Shown: positions 25,332 through 34,318 of the stretch, in pieces | How the letters are laid out: each line of letters opens with the position of its first letter | How positions within the stretch are numbered: the first letter of the stretch is position 1 | Source: JAZKDW01 sp040387375 | GTDB taxonomy: Bacteria > Pseudomonadota > Gammaproteobacteria > Burkholderiales > Burkholderiaceae_D | Direction of reading: 5' to 3' | DNA: 64,000 nucleotides | Assembly: GCA_040387375.1 (NCBI GenBank) | Contig: JAZKDW010000046.1 | Coordinates: forward strand, 109,985-173,984 | Position numbers and translations under genes: made by a program | Notes under the pieces: generated by a model | Seen by the model: the letters and a program-made list of their open reading frames with translations, nothing else | What the model was told of the DNA's origin: nothing | Databases searched by the model: none

Positions 25332-26255
25332 ATGGCGCGCCACCTCCCACCATTAAATCCGTTGCGGGCTTTTGAAGTCGCCGCACGCCACTCCAGCTTC
25401 ACCCGTGCGGCCGATGAGCTGTGCGTCACGCCCTCGGCCGTCAGTCACCAGGTCAAGACTCTCGAAGAACACCTCGGCGTCGTGCTGTTCATCCGGGAAG
25501 CAAAATCACTGTTTCTGACCGCTGCAGGGCGCGCCTATTTGCCGGCCGTGCAGCAGGCCTTCGGCATACTGGTCGACGCCACGCGCGAGTTGCAAGTGCA
25601 GCTGATGCCGAGCCTGCGCGTCGACATTCCCCCTACCTTCGCGGCGAAATGGCTGATTCCGAGGATGGACCGATTCGTCAAGGCGCACCCCGAAATCGAT
25701 CTGAAAGTATCGACTGCCGCCGGCATGCCCGACTTTTCGCGTAACGAACTGGACCTGGCAATCCGTTACGGCCGCGGCAACTACCCTGGACTGCATTCGG
25801 AACGATGCCTGTCCGTGGAGGTGTTCCCGGTGTGCAGCCCCGAGCTGATGAACGGCGACCAGCCCTTGCGGGTTCCCGCCGACCTGAAGCACCACACGCT
25901 GCTGCATGACGGCAGCACCTATGCCGACGGCAGCAATCCGCATTGGTCGGCGTGGCTTTCGCATGCTGGTGTAACCGACGTGGATGCGTCGCGAGGCTTG
26001 TCATTTTCACCAAGTCATCTGGTGATCAATGCCGCCATTGATGGACTTGGGGTTGCGCTGACCAAGAACAGCTGGGTGGCGAAGGACATTGCGGACGGCC
26101 GGCTTGTACGGCCGTTCGACATCTCGCTGCCGGTCGAGTTCGCCTACTACATGCTGTTCCCGGAGGAGCGCGCGCAGGACGTGCGGATCGCCACGTTTGT
26201 CGACTGGGTACGTAGCGAGGCGGAGGTCGCATCGACGACGATCGAGGCGGCCTGA
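25332..26255 (+). CDS. LysR-family transcriptional regulator (GcvA-like)
   Basis: 307 residues. N-terminal HTH about residues 8-66 ('PLNPLRAFEVAARHSSFTRAA') in the form seen in GcvA-type regulators, then a periplasmic-binding-like effector domain. It is divergent from the hydroxyacid-oxidase operon across 290 bp and ends six bases from the convergent enoyl-CoA hydratase gene. It most likely controls the operon at 18816-25041. Confidence 0.88.
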   Translation: MARHLPPLNPLRAFEVAARHSSFTRAADELCVTPSAVSHQVKTLEEHLGVVLFIREAKSLFLTAAGRAYLPAVQQAFGILVDATRELQVQLMPSLRVDIPPTFAAKWLIPRMDRFVKAHPEIDLKVSTAAGMPDFSRNELDLAIRYGRGNYPGLHSERCLSVEVFPVCSPELMNGDQPLRVPADLKHHTLLHDGSTYADGSNPHWSAWLSHAGVTDVDASRGLSFSPSHLVINAAIDGLGVALTKNSWVAKDIADGRLVRPFDISLPVEFAYYMLFPEERAQDVRIATFVDWVRSEAEVASTTIEAA

Positions 26256-26261
26256 GGCCGT

Positions 26262-27041
26262 TCACTTGCCCTGAAAAGTCGGCTTGACCTTGTCCAGGAA
26301 CGCTCGATAACCAATCCTGAAATCTTCCGTATCGAAGCAATGGTGGGCTTCGTCCAGTTCCGTATCTGTCAATGGTCTCGTGTCCTCCATACGATGCAGG
26401 AATTTCTTGTGCCAGCGCGCGACCAGCGGCGCTCCATGACCGATGCGCCTGGCCGTGGCGGCAACGTCAGCCACCAGTTCGTCATCGGCCACCACGCGGT
26501 TTACCAGGCCCTTCCTGAGCGCTTCATCGGCGCCGAATACGCGCCCCTCCAGCAGAATCTCCAGCGTACCTGCCTTGCCTACCAGCGCGGTTAGCCCACG
26601 TAGTTCATCGTATGACACGACCAGGCCGAGCCGATTGATCGGCACGCCGAAGCGGCTGGATGCGCCGCAGATGCGCATGTCGCACATTGTCGAAATCTCG
26701 AGGCCGCCACCTACGCAGGCGCCCTGAATCAATGCCACCGTCGGATGACGGCAATCGGCGATCGCGCGCATGCCGGCCTGCGTCACCTGTGAATAGACGC
26801 GCGATTGGGCGGCGCTGTTGCGCGTGCGGGGAAACTCTTCAATATCTGCGCCGGCGGAGAATGCCTTGTCGCCCGCGCCGCGCAGGATGATGCAGCGCAC
26901 GTCATCATCGGCGGACAAGGCATTGAAAGTGTCCGCCAGCATCCGCCACATCCCGATGTCCAGGGCATTCATTTTTTCCGGCTTGTTGAGAGTGACCGTC
27001 GCAATGCTGCCATTGCGCTCGAGGAGAATCGGTTGTGACAT
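26262..27041 (-). CDS. Enoyl-CoA hydratase/isomerase family protein
   Basis: 259 residues of the crotonase fold. 'ALDIGMW' and 'GAGDKAFSAGADIEEF' form the CoA site and first oxyanion loop, and 'GACVGGGLEIS' the second. The start 'MSQPILLERNGS' at 27041 fits the family; the longer frame to 27209 is unsupported. It hydrates or isomerises an acyl-CoA, and is divergent from a CoA transferase 359 bp away, so the two probably serve one acyl-CoA pathway. Confidence 0.85.
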   Translation of the reverse strand: MSQPILLERNGSIATVTLNKPEKMNALDIGMWRMLADTFNALSADDDVRCIILRGAGDKAFSAGADIEEFPRTRNSAAQSRVYSQVTQAGMRAIADCRHPTVALIQGACVGGGLEISTMCDMRICGASSRFGVPINRLGLVVSYDELRGLTALVGKAGTLEILLEGRVFGADEALRKGLVNRVVADDELVADVAATARRIGHGAPLVARWHKKFLHRMEDTRPLTDTELDEAHHCFDTEDFRIGYRAFLDKVKPTFQGK

Positions 27042-27137
27042 TGTGTCTGGCCTTTGATGGTTATGCGGCGACATGCGTCGGCGCATCTGGATGAGAAGCG
27101 GAAAGTCTAGGGCCGGCCACAGACAATGCCAAACGAA

Positions 27138-27235
27138 AAAAACTTGGGGATGGCACGAGAAAAACTTGTGGCTCGCGAAGGATGGCCCCATGCGCCGGAC
27201 AGCTATCAACGCAAAAACGATTAGCCCAAGTTTTT
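27138..27235. promoter_or_regulatory. Three copies of AAAAACTTG in a divergent promoter region
   Basis: AAAAACTTGGG at 27138-27148 and AAAAACTTG at 27160-27168 are direct repeats 22 bp apart (two helical turns). CCCAAGTTTTT at 27225-27235 is an inverted copy of the first. They lie between the divergent enoyl-CoA hydratase and CoA transferase genes and may bind a dimeric regulator, perhaps the adjacent LysR protein. No gene is visible in the remainder of this 359-bp gap. Confidence 0.35.
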
Positions 27236-27400
27236 ATACAAGGCATCCTTAAAAATTGTCGTTTGACCCTGCCCGGATGCATCCATACACTGCATTTCTC
27301 AACTGCCAGGCGTAGAGAAATCGATGGCAACACCACATACAGGACATGGAGGAATGACAAGAATGAAGACATCCTTGATAACACGCCGAGGGAATTACGC

Positions 27401-28594
27401 ATGACACTTCCGCTTTCCCACCTGCGGGTACTCGATGTGAGCCAGGTCATGGCAGGCCCTTTCTGCTGCATGCTGCTGGGTGACATGGGGGCCGATGTCA
27501 TCAAGGTGGAACCTCCGAAGACCGGGGACCAGACCCGCAAGGCGATGGGTTTCCGTCTGAAGGGCAACGACAGCGGCGGCTTTCTGGCATTGAACCGCAA
27601 CAAGCGCAGCATTGAAATCGACCTCAAGAGCGAGGCCGGGCTTGAAGCGTTTTATGACTTGGCGAAGACTGCAGACGTGCTTGTCGAGAACAACCGGCCC
27701 GGCGTCGCCGCAAGGCTGAAAATTGATTACGAAACCATCAGACGGATCAACCCGCGCCTGGTCTATGCCAGCATCTCGGGGTTCGGCCAGACCGGTCCAT
27801 GGTCGACGCGCCCCGGTTTTGACCTGATTGCACAGGCCATGACGGGCATGATGAGCGTGATGGGTCATCCGGGCATGCCTCCGGTCAAGAGCAGCGTGCC
27901 GGTCGGTGATCTGGGCGCGGGACTGTTTGCGGCGTACGCGATATTGAGTGCGATCATAGGACGAGAGCGCAGCGGCGAAGGCCAGTATGTGGACGCATCC
28001 TTGTTTGAAAGCGCGCTCGGCCTGTCGATCTGGGAAGTGGCCGAATACTGGGGAACCGACAAGGTGCCCAGTCCGATCGGCAGCGCCAACCGGATGAGCG
28101 CGCCGTACCAGGCGTTTCGTGCATCCGACCGCCATTTCGTGCTCGGGGCCGCGAACCAGAAACTGTGGATGCTGCTATGCGAAGTCGTCAAGCGTCCGGA
28201 CCTGGCCGGCGACCCGCGTTTCGCCAATAACGTCGAGCGCATGAAAAACCGCGAAGAACTGGTGAAGACGCTCGAGGAGACGCTGTCGCAGCGCAGCGCC
28301 GATGAGTGGATTGAGGCATTGCTGGACGCAGGCGTGCCGGCCGCGCCGATCTTCACCTACGCCGAGGCGCTCGTGAGCGAACAGGCACAGGCGCGCAACA
28401 TGGTCATGGAAATGCAGCACCCGGTCGAAGGCACGATCAGGCAACTGGGATTCCCGGTCAAGCTCCACGGCACGCCGCAACAGCTGCGCCATCCGCCGCC
28501 GCTGCTCGGCCAGCACACCGACGAAGTCATGCAGGAGCTGGGCCTGGACAATCACGCCATCGCATCGCTGCGTGAACGCGGCGCATTCGGCTGA
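27401..28594 (+). CDS. CaiB/BaiF (class III) CoA transferase
   Basis: 397 residues. Signatures 'VLDVSQVMAGPFCCMLLGDMGA' and 'NRNKRSIEIDLKSEAG' are clear. At the position of the catalytic Asp of formyl-CoA transferase the sequence reads 'VDASLFESAL', with Glu instead of Asp. The start at 27401 has GAGGG upstream; the frame continues upstream to 27182 without similarity. It leads a rightward unit with a Bug receptor, an FAH-fold enzyme and an aldehyde dehydrogenase, so it may activate an organic acid or recycle CoA in that pathway. Confidence 0.82.
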   Translation: MTLPLSHLRVLDVSQVMAGPFCCMLLGDMGADVIKVEPPKTGDQTRKAMGFRLKGNDSGGFLALNRNKRSIEIDLKSEAGLEAFYDLAKTADVLVENNRPGVAARLKIDYETIRRINPRLVYASISGFGQTGPWSTRPGFDLIAQAMTGMMSVMGHPGMPPVKSSVPVGDLGAGLFAAYAILSAIIGRERSGEGQYVDASLFESALGLSIWEVAEYWGTDKVPSPIGSANRMSAPYQAFRASDRHFVLGAANQKLWMLLCEVVKRPDLAGDPRFANNVERMKNREELVKTLEETLSQRSADEWIEALLDAGVPAAPIFTYAEALVSEQAQARNMVMEMQHPVEGTIRQLGFPVKLHGTPQQLRHPPPLLGQHTDEVMQELGLDNHAIASLRERGAFG

Positions 28595-28681
28595 CGAGCT
28601 GCAAAACCGCCCCTGTCCTCGGGAGAGGGCGGGCGTAATCCCGCTGTACAAAATAACACTACCAATAACAGGAGATGAACG

Positions 28682-29644
28682 ATGAAACGCAGAACTTTTA
28701 TTGCTGCCGCGGCGGCCACCCTTGCCGCCCCGATGCTACATGCCCAGACTCTGCCGGCGGGTTCGATCCGGATCATGGTCGGTTTTCCACCTGGCGGCGG
28801 CACCGATGCGGTGGCGCGAATACTCGCGCAAAAACTGAGCGCCATGTGGAACACCACGGTAATCGTAGAGAACAAGGCCGGCGCGGCCGGCGTAATCGCC
28901 GCCGAATATACCAGCAAGCAGCCGGCTGACGGCACCACGCTGCTGATGGCAAACTTCAGCAGCCACGCGGTTGCCCCCGGCCTTTATCCGAACCTCGGGT
29001 ATGTGGTTGACCGCGATTTCTCCCCCATCGTGCTGGTGGGCGTCACGCCGACGGTCCTGATCGCGCATGAAAATCAGAAGGCCAGGACACTCAAGGACGT
29101 GATCGCGCTCTGCAAGAGCAAGCCGGGCGCCGTATCCTTCGGCTCGGCTGGAGCCGGGTCAGTGCAACACCTGGCACTGGAGATGTTCAAGCTGCGCGCC
29201 AACGTCGATGCGATGCATGTTCCATACAAAGGATCCGGCCCGCTGATGATCGACCTGCTGGGCGGACAGATCGATTTTAGTTTTGAAACAATCCCGTCGG
29301 CGATCCAGCAGGTCAATCGCGGCAAGCTGATCGCGATTGCGCAGACCAACAGCAAGCGTTCCAAGGTGTTTGCCAACGTGCCGACGGTAGCGGAGCTCGG
29401 CTTCCCCGGTTTCCAGGCGACCACCTGGTACGGCCTGGTGGGCCCGGGCAAACTGCCGAAGGCGCTCGCGCAACGAATCAACGAGGATGTCAACAAGGTC
29501 ATGGCCATGCCTGATGTTGTCGAAAAACTTGACGGCTACGGCGCGGAAGGCGGTGGCGGCTCCATCGAAAAATTTGCAAAATTCATGACCGAGGAACAGG
29601 CCTTGTGGGGCAAGGTCATCAAAGACGCCAAGGTAACGGTATGA
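28682..29644 (+). CDS. Bug/TctC-type periplasmic solute receptor (orphan)
   Basis: 320 residues with a signal peptide (Ala-rich core, cleavage near residue 21 after 'LHA') and the Bug motifs 'IRIMVGFPPGGGTDAVAR' and 'VENKAGAAG'. No TctA/TctB genes are adjacent; the only permease pair in the window is at 20838-22819. The next gene starts within its stop (ATGA), so uptake and metabolism are translationally coupled. The ligand is probably the sugar acid or keto acid handled by the two following enzymes. Confidence 0.87.
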   Translation: MKRRTFIAAAAATLAAPMLHAQTLPAGSIRIMVGFPPGGGTDAVARILAQKLSAMWNTTVIVENKAGAAGVIAAEYTSKQPADGTTLLMANFSSHAVAPGLYPNLGYVVDRDFSPIVLVGVTPTVLIAHENQKARTLKDVIALCKSKPGAVSFGSAGAGSVQHLALEMFKLRANVDAMHVPYKGSGPLMIDLLGGQIDFSFETIPSAIQQVNRGKLIAIAQTNSKRSKVFANVPTVAELGFPGFQATTWYGLVGPGKLPKALAQRINEDVNKVMAMPDVVEKLDGYGAEGGGGSIEKFAKFMTEEQALWGKVIKDAKVTV

Positions 29645-30831
29645 AGGGAAACGAAAAACGCACGGTCAGCATTGACGAAACACTGCCTGGCGACGCCGCC
29701 AACGCACTGCTGCTCGGCAGAGTATGGCTGCCGGGCGAACAGGGCGGCCCGACACTGGTAACGGTACGAGGCGGGCAACTGGTCGATATCAGTACAGCGG
29801 CACCGACGATGTCGGCATTGCTAGAGCTCGCCGATCTTGCCGCTGCGGTACGCAATGCGAACGGTCCGTCACTTGGCAGTGTCGCGGATTGGCTGGCGTC
29901 GACCTGCGAGCACGGTCCCGATCCACAATACAGGCACCTGCTGGCGCCGAACGACGTGCAGGTAGTCAAGGCCGCCGGCGTCACGTTCGCCGCCAGCATG
30001 GTCGAGCGCGTGATTGAAGAACAGGCGCGCGGTGATGCCGCGCGCGCCGACGCCGTGCGCGCGCAGGTCGTACTGATGGCCGGCGACAACCTTGCCGCAA
30101 TCAAGCCCGGTTCGCCACAGGCCATGGCACTGAAAGAGCTGCTGATCGCCAAAAACATGTGGTCGCAATATCTCGAAGTCGGCATCGGACCGGACGCCGA
30201 GATCTTTACCAAGGCGGCTCCGTTGTCCTCGGTCGGCACCGCGGTCAGCGTCGGCCTTCACCCGGGATCGTCCTGGAACAACCCGGAGCCGGAAGTGGTG
30301 CTGGCAGTCACGTCCGCCGGCACGGTAGTGGGCGCGGCGCTGGGCAACGATGTGAATCTGCGAGACTTTGAAGGCCGCAGCGCCCTTCTGCTTGGCAAGG
30401 CGAAGGACAACAATGGTTCCTGCGCCATTGGCCCCTTCATCCGCATCTTTGATGCGCATTTCAACCTCGACGACGTGCGCAATACCGACATTGCGCTGAC
30501 CATCACCGGCGACGACGGCTTCACTCTGGCCGGCAGCAGTTCGATGTCAAAGATCAGCCGTGATCCGGTGGAACTGGTGAGTCACGCGATGGGCGCCCAC
30601 CATCAATATCCGGACGGCATGATGCTGTTTTGCGGCACCATGTTCGCCCCTGTCCAGGATCGCGGCACGCCCGGTGCGGGATTTACCCATCATCTGAATG
30701 ATCGCGTCGTGATCACCAGCGACAGGCTCGGCAGCCTGGTCAACTGGGTCGGCCATAGCGACCAGATCACACCGTGGCGTTTCGGCGTCGGTGCGCTAAT
30801 GAAAAACCTGGCGGCACGCGGCCTGGTGTAG
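29641..30831 (+). CDS. Fumarylacetoacetase-fold enzyme, 2-keto-3-deoxy-pentonate dehydratase-like
   Basis: 396 residues, a long member of the FAH family. The C-terminal catalytic region has 'PGSSWNNPEPEVVLAV' with acidic metal ligands and 'LSSVGTAVSVG' before it. The length and the downstream aldehyde dehydrogenase match the pair that converts 2-keto-3-deoxy-pentonate to 2-oxoglutarate semialdehyde and then 2-oxoglutarate in oxidative pentose pathways. Specific substrate is inferred from the neighbour. The ATG overlaps the previous stop. Confidence 0.7.
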   Translation: MKGNEKRTVSIDETLPGDAANALLLGRVWLPGEQGGPTLVTVRGGQLVDISTAAPTMSALLELADLAAAVRNANGPSLGSVADWLASTCEHGPDPQYRHLLAPNDVQVVKAAGVTFAASMVERVIEEQARGDAARADAVRAQVVLMAGDNLAAIKPGSPQAMALKELLIAKNMWSQYLEVGIGPDAEIFTKAAPLSSVGTAVSVGLHPGSSWNNPEPEVVLAVTSAGTVVGAALGNDVNLRDFEGRSALLLGKAKDNNGSCAIGPFIRIFDAHFNLDDVRNTDIALTITGDDGFTLAGSSSMSKISRDPVELVSHAMGAHHQYPDGMMLFCGTMFAPVQDRGTPGAGFTHHLNDRVVITSDRLGSLVNWVGHSDQITPWRFGVGALMKNLAARGLV

Positions 30832-30866
30832 CACTCTTTTGCAATCTCACTTCGAAACAATCCGAC

Positions 30867-32303
30867 ATGACCACATTTTCCAACTACATCAACGGCGAGT
30901 GGACAGGCAGTGCGACGACCACCCGCAATATCAATCCATCCGACCTGTCCGATGTGATCGGTGAATTTGCGCAGGCCGATGCGGCCCAGGCCGACGCCGC
31001 CATTGCCGCGGCGCGCCGTGCGTTTCCCGGCTGGTCCCTGTCCACGCCGCAGCAGCGTTTCGATATCCTGGACCGGGCGGGCAGCCTGATCCTCGCACGC
31101 AAGGATGAGCTGGGCAAGATCCTCGCCCGGGAAGAAGGAAAAACCCTGCCCGAGGCAATCGGCGAAGTCGCCCGCGCCGGTCAGATTTTCAAGTTCTTCG
31201 CTGGAGAGACGCTGCGCCTGACCGGCGAGATAGTGCCGTCGGTGCGGCCCGGAATATCGGTCGAAATCACCCGCGAACCGCTGGGCGTGGTCGGTCTCAT
31301 CACACCGTGGAATTTTCCGATCGCCATCCCGGCGTGGAAAATGGCGCCGGCGCTGGCCTATGGCAATTGCGTCGTGCTCAAACCCGCGGACCTTGTTCCT
31401 GCCAGCAGTTGGGAACTGGTGCGCATTCTTGCAGAGGCAGGTCTTCCGGCCGGTGTGCTCAACCTGGTGATGGGGCGCGGCGCGATCGTCGGTGAAGCGC
31501 TGGTCAACTCGCCGGACGTGGATGGCATCAGCTTTACCGGCTCCGTCGGGACTGGTCGCGCGATTGCGCAGAAATGCGTGGCCTCCGGTAAAAAATTTCA
31601 GCTCGAAATGGGTGGCAAGAATCCGATGGTCGTGCTCGACGATGCCGACCTGTCCACGGCCGTGGAGGCGTGCATCAACGGCGCGTTTTTCTCCACTGGA
31701 CAACGCTGCACAGCGTCCTCGCGCCTGATCGTCACGGCGGGCATACATGAACGGTTCGTGGCAGAGATGCAGGCGCGCATGCAGCAACTGCGCGTCGGCC
31801 ACGCGCTGGAAGCTGGCACGCAGATCGGCCCGGTGGTCGATGACAGGCAGCTGAGACAGAACCTGGACTACATCGACATTGCGCGCGCGGAGGGCGCTTC
31901 CGTATTCGGCGGCGAGCTGGTCGAGCGCGAGACGCAAGGTCATTTCCTGACGCCCGCACTGGCGATCAATACCACGAACGACATGCGGATCAATCGTGAG
32001 GAAGTGTTCGGGCCGGTTGCCTCCGTGATCAGGGTCAGGGATTACGAAGAAGCGCTGAAGACCGCCAACGATACGCAATTCGGCCTGGCCGCGGGAATCT
32101 GCACGACATCGCTGAAGCATGCGCAGCACTTCAAGCGACACGCACAAGCGGGCATGGTGATGGTGAACGTTGCCACCGCGGGTGTCGACTACCATGTTCC
32201 GTTCGGGGGGCGCAAAGGCTCCAGTTATGGGCCGCGTGAACAGGGTAGTCATGCGAAGGAGTTTTACACCATCGTAAAAACGTCCTATATCGCTGCTGGC
32301 TGA
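30867..32303 (+). CDS. NAD(P)-dependent aldehyde dehydrogenase (2-oxoglutarate semialdehyde type)
   Basis: 478 residues with the ALDH landmarks: 'TPWNFPIAIPAWK', the nucleotide-site 'SFTGSVGTGRAI', the general base Glu in 'FQLEMGGKNP', and the nucleophile Cys in 'STGQRCTASSR'. The C-terminal 'PFGGRKGSSYGPREQG' is typical of 2-oxoglutarate-semialdehyde dehydrogenases. The start at 30867 removes a 31-residue overlap with the FAH gene. Together the two genes would complete a Weimberg-like route to 2-oxoglutarate. Sugar dehydrogenase and dehydratase genes are not in the window. Confidence 0.83.
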   Translation: MTTFSNYINGEWTGSATTTRNINPSDLSDVIGEFAQADAAQADAAIAAARRAFPGWSLSTPQQRFDILDRAGSLILARKDELGKILAREEGKTLPEAIGEVARAGQIFKFFAGETLRLTGEIVPSVRPGISVEITREPLGVVGLITPWNFPIAIPAWKMAPALAYGNCVVLKPADLVPASSWELVRILAEAGLPAGVLNLVMGRGAIVGEALVNSPDVDGISFTGSVGTGRAIAQKCVASGKKFQLEMGGKNPMVVLDDADLSTAVEACINGAFFSTGQRCTASSRLIVTAGIHERFVAEMQARMQQLRVGHALEAGTQIGPVVDDRQLRQNLDYIDIARAEGASVFGGELVERETQGHFLTPALAINTTNDMRINREEVFGPVASVIRVRDYEEALKTANDTQFGLAAGICTTSLKHAQHFKRHAQAGMVMVNVATAGVDYHVPFGGRKGSSYGPREQGSHAKEFYTIVKTSYIAAG

Positions 32304-32338
32304 TGTGGATTGGGATGACCGCAAAAGGTCGCGGTTTT

Positions 32339-33181
32339 TCAGCGCTTCCGATGCCGTGGCGCATCATCCAATTCATTCATCAATGGATCCCGCGCCAGGC
32401 TCCGCGCCAGCTCCCCGCCCGCACCGCGCCAGAATTCATGATCGGCCAGCCGCACACGCTCGGCCGCATTGGTCATGTGCTCGCTGGCCGCAATGCGCGC
32501 CAGCACCGGGTCGCCGGCGGCAATCGCGCTGACGATTTTTTCATGCTCCTGGCGTACGTGACTGGAAAAATCAGCGCGCCGCGCTTCGTTGGCGCGCGTG
32601 ACCTTGATCGCCGAGCGGGTCGGCTCGGCAAACATTTCCACGAACCTGACCCAGTAGGGATTGCCGGTCGCTTCGGCTATGCTCAGATGAAAACGCACAT
32701 CCTCCTCGACGCCGGTAACACCGGCCGCGACCGCTTCCTCAATCCGCCTTAACGCATGCTCGATGTCGGCCAGTTGCCCCGGCGTGCGGCGCACCGCGGC
32801 CAGCGCCGCCGTTTCCGATTCCAGCCCACGCCGCACTTCGATCAGGTTCAGCAGCGACTGCACCGACTGCCCGGTCAGCACATCGTCATCGCCGGCGGCG
32901 TGCGGGCCGTCCGCCTTGCAGAGGAAGGCGCCGCTGCCCTTGCGGGTACTGAGCAAGCCTTCAGCCTTCAGCAAGGCAATCGCTTCCCGCACCACGGTGC
33001 GGCTGACGCCGAAATGCCGGGCCATCGCCTGCTCGGACGGCAGACGGGTGCCCGGCGCCAGACCATCGCCGCGGATTTTTTTCAGCAGCTTGCCGGCTAC
33101 CCGCACGCCCAGCGTGCCGGCGGCAAAACCACCCTCATCGGTGTCCGGTTCGGGAAGGGTAAAGCGCATCGTGCGGTCCAT
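32339..33181 (-). CDS. GntR-family (FadR) regulator of the threonate/erythronate operon
   Basis: 280 residues. Winged HTH about residues 17-85 ('LPSEQAMARHFGVSRTVVREAIALLKAEG') followed by an FCD domain. The start at 33181 has AAGGAGG immediately upstream; the longer frame to 33319 runs into the promoter region. It is divergent from ltnD across 210 bp that hold a promoter and repeated ATACA elements, the normal arrangement for the regulator of that operon. Confidence 0.88.
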   Translation of the reverse strand: MDRTMRFTLPEPDTDEGGFAAGTLGVRVAGKLLKKIRGDGLAPGTRLPSEQAMARHFGVSRTVVREAIALLKAEGLLSTRKGSGAFLCKADGPHAAGDDDVLTGQSVQSLLNLIEVRRGLESETAALAAVRRTPGQLADIEHALRRIEEAVAAGVTGVEEDVRFHLSIAEATGNPYWVRFVEMFAEPTRSAIKVTRANEARRADFSSHVRQEHEKIVSAIAAGDPVLARIAASEHMTNAAERVRLADHEFWRGAGGELARSLARDPLMNELDDAPRHRKR

Positions 33182-33267
33182 GAAATGTCCTCCTTTGTCA
33201 CTGCCAAGTCTGAAAAAAGCCGCTGCAACAGGTTTGATAACGCCGCGCCATGCCGGAAATATACGGC

Positions 33268-33319
33268 TTGACACATCGTAACTCGACACATAGCATACAT
33301 CTATACAAATTTTATACAT
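33268..33319 (+). promoter_or_regulatory. Promoter for ltnD with overlapping ATACA repeats
   Basis: TTGACA at 33268-33273 and TAGCAT at 33291-33296 are separated by exactly 17 bp. ATACAT (33295-33300), ATACAA (33303-33308) and ATACAT (33314-33319) follow over and after the -10 box, and may be half-sites for the divergent GntR protein, giving repression by steric block. Confidence 0.5.
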
Positions 33320-33391
33320 CTTTTAGCCACCGGACAGGGCTTATTTTCGTTTTTAGATGACATTCTTCCGGATCGAGACAGGAAAAATCAA

Positions 33392-34309
33392 ATGGCGGAA
33401 CAGATCAGCCGTGTAGGTGTGGTCGGCCTCGGCGCAATGGGCATGGGCATCGCCTCATCGTTATTGCGCGCAGGCTTCGAGGTGCATGCCTGTGACGTGC
33501 GGCCGGAAGCCGTACAGAAACTGGTCGCGGCCGGCGCCCACGCCGCAGACTCGCCGGCTGGGCTGGCCGTCAGCGTGGACGCCTTGCTGATAGTGGTTGT
33601 CAACGCACAGCAGACCGAACAGGTGCTGTTCGGCGCCGATGGCGCGGCGGCCCACCTGAAGCCGGGCGCGGTCGTGATCGCCAGCGCCACCGTTGCGCCC
33701 GAGTTCGCCGAAGCCCTGGGCGCGCGGCTGCTGGCCATGGGCCTGCGATTCATCGATGCGCCGATCTCGGGCGGCGCCGCCAAGGCCGCATCGGGCGAGA
33801 TGTCGGTGATGGCGGCGGGCGCGCCGGACACCTTCGCCGTCTGCAGCAAGCTGTTCGATGCGATCTGCTCCAGGCTCTACCGCCTGGGCGACCAGCCCGG
33901 CCAGGGTTCGAAGGTAAAGATGATCAATCAACTGCTGGCCGGCGTGCATATCGCGGCGGCGGCGGAAGCAATGGCGCTCGGCCTGCGCGCCGGCTGCGAT
34001 CCCGATGCGCTATATGAAGTCATCTCCAACAGCGCCGGCAGCTCGTGGATGTTCCAGAACCGCGTGCCCCATATCCTGGCCGGCGACTACACGCCGCTGT
34101 CGGCGGTCAATATCTTCGTCAAGGACCTGGGCATCGTGCTCGACTATGCGAAGAAAAGCGTGTTCCCGCTGCCGCTGTCGGCCACCGCGCATCAGATGTT
34201 CATGCAGGCGTCGGCTGCCGGACATGGCGGCGAGGACGATTCCGCCGTGGTGAAAATATTCCCCGGCATCACACTGCCGGCTGCCAAAACCGCATCAAGA
34301 ACGGCCTGA
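33392..34309 (+). CDS. ltnD: L-threonate dehydrogenase (LtnD) / 3-hydroxyisobutyrate dehydrogenase family
   Basis: 305 residues. Rossmann motif 'VGVVGLGAMGMGIA', substrate motif 'DAPISGGAAKA', and catalytic Lys in 'GQGSKVKMINQ'. Placed first in an operon with DUF1537 kinase, class II aldolase, isomerase and DenD-like dehydrogenase, it is best assigned as the enzyme oxidising L-threonate at C2 to 2-oxo-tetronate. The assignment follows the described L-threonate/D-erythronate pathway gene order and the residues seen. Confidence 0.85.
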   Translation: MAEQISRVGVVGLGAMGMGIASSLLRAGFEVHACDVRPEAVQKLVAAGAHAADSPAGLAVSVDALLIVVVNAQQTEQVLFGADGAAAHLKPGAVVIASATVAPEFAEALGARLLAMGLRFIDAPISGGAAKAASGEMSVMAAGAPDTFAVCSKLFDAICSRLYRLGDQPGQGSKVKMINQLLAGVHIAAAAEAMALGLRAGCDPDALYEVISNSAGSSWMFQNRVPHILAGDYTPLSAVNIFVKDLGIVLDYAKKSVFPLPLSATAHQMFMQASAAGHGGEDDSAVVKIFPGITLPAAKTASRTA

Positions 34310-34318
34310 GGAAAAAAC

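Noticed and set aside
30690..32324. 544-codon minus-strand open frame opposite the aldehyde dehydrogenase, and similar long antisense frames at 6478-7458, 38603-40033, 41238-42629, 51294-52703 and 35497-36876
   Set aside because: They lie exactly opposite well-supported enzymes, are rich in His, Arg and Gln, match no family, and are expected from codon bias in GC-rich genes.
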